Below the pieces are notes generated by a model. That model had not been told where the DNA came from, made no database searches, and saw only the letters and a program-made list of their open reading frames with translations. From the IMG/VR virus record IMGVR_UViG_3300042565_001418, positions 1-35,106 of that record: 35,106 bases of DNA. One strand, written 5' to 3'. The position numbers and the translations under genes are program-made. This document shows positions 30,688-35,106 of this stretch, one piece after another (the stretch's first letter is position 1; the number at the start of each line of letters is the position of its first letter). Source of the stretch: a virus.

Positions 30688-31969
30688 TCGCCTTGTTAAA
30701 GCTCATGTTGGCAACGCCTGTCGGGCCGTCACGATGCTTACCGACAATGAACTCCATGGTGGGATTCTGCTCATGGTCTTGGGCATCCTCGCTATGAAGC
30801 ATGATGACGATGTCGCTATCCTGTTCAATAGCTCCAGATCCCTTGAGGTCTGAAAGGCTTGGGCGTCCACCGCGCTTGTCGGGGTCGCGGTTGAGTTGAG
30901 CCAGCACCAGAACGGGAACCTTGAGGGTCTTAGCCAGATCCTTGATCCCGCCGCTGATCTCTTCCACTTCGCACACACGATTGTCTTTTCCACGCTTGCT
31001 GTCGCCCTTGACCAACTGAAGGTAGTCAATAATGACGAGGTCTAATGGCGTCCTTTGGTGGGCGCGGCGGGCAACCGCCTTGAGATAGCCTATGGACTTT
31101 GCCGAACTATCATCGCAGATGATTTCAGATCCGTGGATCTCTTGGATAGAACGTGCCAGAGATTGTTTTTGATGCGGGGTGACCCGACCAGAAAGGATGT
31201 CAGCCGCTCCTACACGCGCCCGCGAGCGGATCATGCGTTCCATAAGCGCAACGCTGGTCATCTCTAAAGAAAAGATAAGCACCCGCTTTTTCTGGTTTAG
31301 TGCTACGTTTTCAGCAATCTGGAGTGCGCTTGCAGTCTTTCCTACTGCTGGTCTTGCCGCCAAAACAACCATGTCTCCTCCGCGCAATCCAAACATAAGG
31401 ATGTCATCCAATGGTGTGATTCCTGTGCGGATACCGATACAGGGCTTGCCAGCAATGGTGGATTCAATGTTCTGGGCAGCGCGGTCTAGGGCGCTATTGA
31501 TTGATAGTTTGTCTCCATCATCAATCTCGTAATCGGCCCGCATCACGGTTGTTTCCGACCAGTTCTTTAGTTCTTCAATCTTCAGTTCGCGGTCTCTAGC
31601 CTTGTGAACCATGTCGTTGGCCAGATACTCCAAAGACCTACGATAACGGGCTTCTTCCAGCTTGGGGTAGTAGCGTTTCCAATTGTTGTGGGCTACACAC
31701 GAAGTTGCAACTTCTGCAATCTTTTGTTCACCCCCAATGATGTCGTATTCGTTGGCCGCTTCGATTTCGGCTTTCACATTGATGATGTCTGCCTGCATAC
31801 CCTTGGCAATGCAGCGCATAATCGCCCGAAAGATGATCTTGTTCTCCTGAAGGTAGAAATGATCCTCTTTGATAGAAAGCAAGATTTCCCTTTGATCCTC
31901 TGTCGGCGCGTGGCAGAGGCAGGACAGGATTGCGGTTTCCGCCGATGGTTCGTAGATGACTTCGTGCAT
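30665..31969 (-). CDS. dnaB: DnaB-family replicative helicase
   Basis: A 434-residue protein. The N-terminal domain (AETAILSCLCHAPTEDQREI) resembles the DnaB N-domain. The RecA-like core begins with TGITPLDDILMFGLRGGDM. Walker A is ARPAVGKT at 205-212, VLIFSLEMTSV is motif 1a, LVIIDYLQLV at 311-320 is Walker B with Asp315, and LAQLNRDPDKR and KHRDGPTG complete the arginine-finger region. The hexamer unwinds the replication fork 5'-3'. No primase or polymerase gene is in the window, so those functions come from outside it or from the host. Its stop region overlaps the convergent cysteine-rich gene. Confidence 0.93.
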   Translation of the reverse strand: MHEVIYEPSAETAILSCLCHAPTEDQREILLSIKEDHFYLQENKIIFRAIMRCIAKGMQADIINVKAEIEAANEYDIIGGEQKIAEVATSCVAHNNWKRYYPKLEEARYRRSLEYLANDMVHKARDRELKIEELKNWSETTVMRADYEIDDGDKLSINSALDRAAQNIESTIAGKPCIGIRTGITPLDDILMFGLRGGDMVVLAARPAVGKTASALQIAENVALNQKKRVLIFSLEMTSVALMERMIRSRARVGAADILSGRVTPHQKQSLARSIQEIHGSEIICDDSSAKSIGYLKAVARRAHQRTPLDLVIIDYLQLVKGDSKRGKDNRVCEVEEISGGIKDLAKTLKVPVLVLAQLNRDPDKRGGRPSLSDLKGSGAIEQDSDIVIMLHSEDAQDHEQNPTMEFIVGKHRDGPTGVANMSFNKAITRFEVA

Positions 31970-31977
31970 AGTAAGCG

Positions 31978-32940
31978 TTAGACAGCCGACTGGGCCTTTC
32001 GTTCACGCTTTCTTGCCAAAATCGCCAGCATCGATTGCCTGCGGCGTTCGCGCTCTGCTTCCGAGATGACACGCTTCTTTTTCGCCTTTTTTGACGATTT
32101 ACGCATCATTTCTGATGCTTTATCGTAAACCGTCTCCACTTGTGCATCATTGTTGACGCTTTGTGGCATTGGGAATCCTTCTTGGGCCATCTTGTGGAGT
32201 GACCCATCTTTACATCCGTGGATGACCACGGCTTGGCTGGAGATGACTCTATCTGGGCAAGTGACTCCTTGGACAGCTTGGGCTTCGGGGTCTTCGGCAT
32301 AGAAGATAATCTTCCCATCCTTCCACTGGTAGTTGACACTTTTCCAGTAGGTGCGGATCAGTGGGGTGTCGCGGCCAATGGCCATGAAGTTCCAGCGGCA
32401 ACGAACATCCCATGGTTCGGGGATGGTGCCTGCGTTTTTGTAAGCCAAATTGTAGGTCGATAAGGACTGCGCGGAAGGACAAAAGTCCAAGAAATTGGGA
32501 GGATAGACAGCACTGCCCACAATCATCCTGTAGATATTCTTCCCATTGGTTGCCATACCCCCTTCGTAGAGATGGCCCATAATTCCGACTTTTCGGTGGT
32601 ATTCGGCGTCCAAGTCATCTACCCATCCCTCTTTCATCGGAACACAATCTGGCTCCCAAAAGTAAAACGGAGCATTGGTTGAATACATGGCAGCAGCCAC
32701 ATCGCTGAACATCTGGTTCGGGCCAAGTGGCCAGCCATCAAATCCGTCTTGGGCGGTCAGGTGGTCAACTTCTGGAAAGCTTTTCTTGAGTTCGTGAATG
32801 ACATCGGAAACACCAGATGTATCACTCTTGGTACATACTGTTGCCTTATGTCGCATGTTGATGCCAAAAGCTGTAATCGCTTTGGCCGACTCCATGGCCA
32901 GATCGGCATCCCCGTTGTGATAAGCAAATGCAATATTCAC
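31978..32940 (-). CDS. Glycosyltransferase-like protein with basic tail
   Basis: A 320-residue protein. The fold opens MNIAFAYHNGDADLAMES and has FWEPDCVPM at 94-102, where Glu96 and Asp98 take the place of a DxD nucleotide-sugar motif. MIVGSAVYPPNFLDF and WDVRCRWNFMA fit phage glycosyltransferase-like proteins. Residues 280-316 are strongly basic (KSSKKAKKKRVISEAERERR) and may bind DNA or a membrane. It could modify phage DNA, a virion protein or host glycans; the acceptor is not visible. It lies between the helicase and small accessory genes and overlaps the previous gene as ATGA. Confidence 0.7.
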   Translation of the reverse strand: MNIAFAYHNGDADLAMESAKAITAFGINMRHKATVCTKSDTSGVSDVIHELKKSFPEVDHLTAQDGFDGWPLGPNQMFSDVAAAMYSTNAPFYFWEPDCVPMKEGWVDDLDAEYHRKVGIMGHLYEGGMATNGKNIYRMIVGSAVYPPNFLDFCPSAQSLSTYNLAYKNAGTIPEPWDVRCRWNFMAIGRDTPLIRTYWKSVNYQWKDGKIIFYAEDPEAQAVQGVTCPDRVISSQAVVIHGCKDGSLHKMAQEGFPMPQSVNNDAQVETVYDKASEMMRKSSKKAKKKRVISEAERERRRQSMLAILARKRERKAQSAV

Positions 32941-33128
32941 TGTGCGTCGAAGTTAAGCGGCCAGCTTGGGTGGATGGGGTCTTCCAGCCTCACCCTAACG
33001 TTTTTGTAGCCATGGGCCATGAGTCTTTGGGCTTCTTGGTTGGCCTCTTCTTTACTCATGCCAAACCTGTCCAGTTCCACAACTTTTTCTCCGTGGCACA
33101 CAATGTAAGTTTTATTACTTTCGCTCAT
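32937..33128 (-). CDS. Small hypothetical protein
   Basis: A 63-residue protein (MSESNKTYIVCHGEKVVELD and onward, with SKEEANQEAQRLMAHGYKNV). It is a short beta-alpha-beta pattern without a known family. The frame reaches up to 33182, but the start used here overlaps the stop of the previous gene as ATGA, the arrangement common in this genome. Confidence 0.65.
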   Translation of the reverse strand: MSESNKTYIVCHGEKVVELDRFGMSKEEANQEAQRLMAHGYKNVRVRLEDPIHPSWPLNFDAQ

Positions 33129-33349
33129 TTTTTCTTTTTTTTCTCTGATTGATTGATGTATTTTTGAAAGGATTCGGCGCAATCTCTGGCCATCTCGATT
33201 TCTGATTCTGGGTCAAAGAAATAACCGCCACGTTCAGCGAACAACGCTTCCATTGGCAGGGGACTTCCTCGACGAAACCGTGGGCCAACCACGAATGGGG
33301 AGACGGAGTCTTCATTGATGACGGTTAATACTACTTTGAATCGGGCCAT
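33125..33349 (-). CDS. Small hypothetical protein with poly-lysine tail
   Basis: A 74-residue protein (MARFKVVLTVINEDSVSPFV and onward) ending NQSEKKKKK. The first strand and the PRFRRGSPLPMEALFAE region suggest a small beta-rich fold. No family is recognised. A Met three codons upstream is possible; the chosen one gives the MARF start usual for such proteins. It overlaps the previous gene by 19 bases and the next by four. Confidence 0.6.
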   Translation of the reverse strand: MARFKVVLTVINEDSVSPFVVGPRFRRGSPLPMEALFAERGGYFFDPESEIEMARDCAESFQKYINQSEKKKKK

Positions 33350-33519
33350 GGACTCCAATACTTAATCACACGCTCAAGTATATGTCCAATACCACTCCAT
33401 CCATGGTGGGGATGGTAATGGCAGGCCCACCTCAATGGAGGGTTTGACTCGTCGTTTTTAATAAGGTAGATTCCCTCAGTATCGGGCTTTGTATCGTTGT
33501 AATCGTTCCAAGTGATCAT
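33331..33519 (-). CDS. Small DUF551-like protein
   Basis: A 62-residue protein starting MITWNDYNDTKPDTEGIYLI and ending ERVIKYWSPWPDSK. The layout (Pro-rich start, IYLIKND strand, Trp-rich middle and a final YWxPxP) is that of DUF551-type phage peptides, whose role is unknown. The frame is open to 33618, but the extension is not family-like and would run across the divergent HNH gene. Its start codon lies seven bases from the HNH start on the other strand. Confidence 0.65.
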   Translation of the reverse strand: MITWNDYNDTKPDTEGIYLIKNDESNPPLRWACHYHPHHGWSGIGHILERVIKYWSPWPDSK

Positions 33520-33526
33520 AGTAGGT

Positions 33527-33913
33527 ATGACAAGAAAAACTCCACTTCGTTCAAAAACTCCACTTAAACGCAGCGGAAGGTTGCGGTATGCATCCCCCAA
33601 GCGCCAGAGTGAATACAAGGAGTATGCAAAGGTAAAAAAAGCCTACTTGGCACTGCATCCCGTATGTGAGAAATGCAAGAAGGCGAAGAGTCAGGATATC
33701 CATCATAGGGCAGGCAGGGCTGGTCGCTATCTTTGTGACTACAGTCTGTTTGCCGCGCTTTGTCGAGCCTGCCATGACTTTATCCACCAGAATGGCAGAG
33801 AAGCCCGCAAGCAGGGCTGGATTATTGATACAGTTCATGTTCCTCAGTATCTGGCGGAAGAGCCTTCAGAAGTTCAATCTCCGCGCCAAAGTCAGGCTCA
33901 TACTCACGAATAA
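33527..33913 (+). CDS. HNH endonuclease
   Basis: A 128-residue protein. A basic N-terminus (MTRKTPLRSKTPLKRSGRLR) precedes the zinc-supported HNH domain: Cys47-x2-Cys50, HH at 59-60, then CRACHDFIH at 79-87 with Cys79, Cys82, His83 and His87. This form resembles small phage HNH proteins that assist packaging or recombination (NinG-like starts with the same KTPLK pattern). The ATG at 33512 is less likely than this one. The final 92 bases overlap the lipoprotein gene on the other strand, and the C-terminal tail after residue 105 is low in complexity. Confidence 0.85.
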   Translation: MTRKTPLRSKTPLKRSGRLRYASPKRQSEYKEYAKVKKAYLALHPVCEKCKKAKSQDIHHRAGRAGRYLCDYSLFAALCRACHDFIHQNGREARKQGWIIDTVHVPQYLAEEPSEVQSPRQSQAHTHE

Positions 33914-34109
33914 GCGGATTCCACACTTTATTGCGCGGTGCTGTCAGATTCCGCCAGTTATCAACAAGATTAAGCCAGCTAGTCTCCAGCGGGGCGTTCC
34001 ATTCCTCTTCTGGTGGGAAGTTCCAAGGATAGGGTCGCGGATAAGAAGCGCAACCACTTGCAATAAGTAGTGCTAATCCTATCCCTGCTCTTTGAAGTCG
34101 TAAAACCAT
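33822..34109 (-). CDS. Small lipoprotein, possible outer-membrane spanin
   Basis: A 95-residue protein with a signal peptide ending LLIASGCAS, so Cys20 is the probable lipidated residue. The mature part is Pro/Trp-rich at first (YPRPYPWNFPPEEEWNAP), then acidic. Small phage lipoproteins of this length often serve as outer-membrane spanins in Gram-negative hosts. No adjacent inner-membrane partner is seen, since the lysis cassette is far away. AGGAGGAG just before the ATG is the strongest Shine-Dalgarno in the window, although it lies inside the upstream coding region. Confidence 0.7.
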   Translation of the reverse strand: MVLRLQRAGIGLALLIASGCASYPRPYPWNFPPEEEWNAPLETSWLNLVDNWRNLTAPRNKVWNPLIREYEPDFGAEIELLKALPPDTEEHELYQ

Positions 34110-34726
34110 AGCTCCTCCTCGCTTTCACTAACCCACCTGCTGCCTGTATGCTCGCAGCTAAACTCTTGGCTGAAAACCTTCCAGTTGGGCTTGGTTGGGA
34201 ATTTTTTAGCGATAAACGATCCGCCGTCCATCCATAACACACGGTTGTTGGGTTGGATGAAGTATTGCCCATCTCCCGCAAACACATGGCCGCATTTGTG
34301 TCCAGCAGCCATCTCTCCATAGCCACTTGTGTAATGGGGACCAAGGCACCAATCCAAGGTAAACATATACTTGGCCTTCTCAAAGTTTTTGTTCTTGAGC
34401 ATTATGTTCGCTGCCCGATTCTTGCAGTAGTCCAAGATGTTAACCGAACAGTAATAACTCATGGAATCCCAAAGTTGTATCCAATCCAGAGGGTAAAACG
34501 TGCCACCAATTTCCTCAGTGTGGAGATAGTGGATCGGAACTCTGGCATGCTGGCTTCCGTATTCTGTCATCACGCTAAACAACCCGCAACGTTGAGGGAT
34601 GGAGGTGAAGGCAAATACTTCGACTAGTTGTCTTTCCCTGCTGACGCTGGGTTCCAAATCGTAGAAAAATCCCTCGTCTACGAAAGCAAAGAAGGTTGGG
34701 ATGTTGACGTTGAGATAGTTGCTCAT
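34079..34726 (-). CDS. Conserved hypothetical phage protein
   Basis: A 215-residue protein rich in aromatic residues and Cys: FFAFVDEGFFYDLEPSVSRE, then FAFTSIPQRCGLFSVMTEYG, then YPLDWIQLWDSMSYYCSVN. The N-terminal pattern seems familiar from other phage genomes, but I cannot give a function. It contains no signal peptide or zinc cluster. It overlaps the exported coiled-coil gene as ATGA and the lipoprotein gene by 31 bases. Confidence 0.7.
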   Translation of the reverse strand: MSNYLNVNIPTFFAFVDEGFFYDLEPSVSRERQLVEVFAFTSIPQRCGLFSVMTEYGSQHARVPIHYLHTEEIGGTFYPLDWIQLWDSMSYYCSVNILDYCKNRAANIMLKNKNFEKAKYMFTLDWCLGPHYTSGYGEMAAGHKCGHVFAGDGQYFIQPNNRVLWMDGGSFIAKKFPTKPNWKVFSQEFSCEHTGSRWVSESEEELWFYDFKEQG

Positions 34727-35004
34727 TGGTCGGCAATTTTGCGAAGGAGTCGCGTCTGCTCGCGCAGTTCGTAGAGTTGATTGTTCGCTGTAATCTCCGC
34801 ACTCAAACGGGCGTTTGATTCGGCCAACTCCGCATTGATGCGGCGAAGGGTGGTAAGATACGGGCTTTCAGTGGGCTTAACCTCCACCGATCCCCTAATA
34901 ACTTGAATTCGGCCCGAATTTAAATCATAGACCGTTCCATTGAACGATCCGTCTTGGGCAAGGGTATTACTCAGTAATAGGGGTAGTAGTAGTAGTTTTT
35001 TCAT
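34723..35004 (-). CDS. Exported small coiled-coil protein
   Basis: A 93-residue protein. Residues 1-16 (MKKLLLLPLLLSNTLAQ) are a signal peptide with cleavage probably after Ala16. The mature part has a beta hairpin (GTVYDLNSGRIQVIRGSVEV) and a helical region at 48-90 (TTLRRINAELAESNARLSAE) that should form a coiled coil. It is probably periplasmic. Together with the lipoprotein two genes later it could act at the envelope during lysis or exclusion; this is inference. The frame is open to 35100, but only this Met starts a signal peptide. Confidence 0.7.
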   Translation of the reverse strand: MKKLLLLPLLLSNTLAQDGSFNGTVYDLNSGRIQVIRGSVEVKPTESPYLTTLRRINAELAESNARLSAEITANNQLYELREQTRLLRKIADQ

Positions 35005-35026
35005 AAGATATTCCATCATTGTGGCT

Positions 35027-35106
35027 ATGATCCCCGAAGTTGAAGAAAATTCTGACCCACGGGCCTTCCTCATCTTCGCCCTCTTCAAAGCGGGATTCAA
35101 AGTAGC
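35027..35106 (+). CDS. Partial reading frame at the window end
   Basis: A plus-strand frame from ATG 35027 runs off the window (MIPEVEENSDPRAFLIFALF and onward). The visible 26 residues look protein-like, and the start lies 22 bases from the divergent start at 35004. No family can be named from so little. Confidence 0.35.
   Translation, partial: MIPEVEENSDPRAFLIFALFKAGFKV

Noticed and set aside
1-35106. tRNA genes, rRNA, CRISPR arrays, insertion sequences, integrase or attachment sites
   Set aside because: I looked for T-loop sequences with cloverleaf context, regularly spaced repeats, transposase motifs and tyrosine or serine recombinase motifs and found none. This does not decide between a lytic and an integrated phage, since part of the genome is outside the window.

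Overview
This window is a stretch of a tailed double-stranded DNA phage (Caudoviricetes), free or integrated. It carries both terminase subunits, a portal, a scaffold-like protein, a likely major capsid protein, several receptor-binding proteins, a lysis cassette and a DnaB-type helicase. It has no rRNA, tRNA, CRISPR array or insertion sequence that I can see. The large portal with scaffold and capsid just downstream suggests a podovirus-like head, but no tape measure, tail tube or sheath gene is visible, so tail type stays open. The host is probably Gram-negative, because the phage encodes a lipoprotein and other exported proteins. Few start codons have a Shine-Dalgarno sequence and many leaders are A/T-rich or very short. 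That fits hosts such as Bacteroidota or Verrucomicrobiota but does not prove either.

Layout. At 1-2012 (minus) there is a DNA-metabolism block: possible ssDNA-binding protein, SWIM zinc-finger protein, DUF6496-like peptide, NUMOD-like DNA-binding protein and a truncated PD-(D/E)XK nuclease. A terminator and promoter separate it from an HNH endonuclease gene at 2155-2883. At 2968-7295 (plus) there is an AT-rich four-gene unit: a large repeat-bearing protein of probable virion role, two small unknowns and a glycosyltransferase-like protein. At 7292-9575 (minus) lie accessory genes: winged-helix protein, metallophosphoesterase, DUF4406-type fusion and small proteins. At 9572-12424 (minus) is the lysis cassette, whose CHAP endolysin is interrupted by an intein with the features of a class 3 intein. 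At 12421-29296 (minus) is one long structural unit, transcribed from large terminase through a duplicated tail-fibre cassette, portal, scaffold and capsid to a LamG-like protein.

The small terminase gene and a cysteine-rich protein run the other way (29325-30687, plus). The helicase, a second glycosyltransferase-like protein and small accessory genes follow on the minus strand (30665-35004), with an HNH gene on the plus strand among them.

Genes are packed with many 4-base ATGA stop/start overlaps, so most are probably co-transcribed and translationally coupled. No gene-free stretch exceeds 300 bases; the longest, 15135-15344, is a potentially structured leader ahead of the capsid gene.
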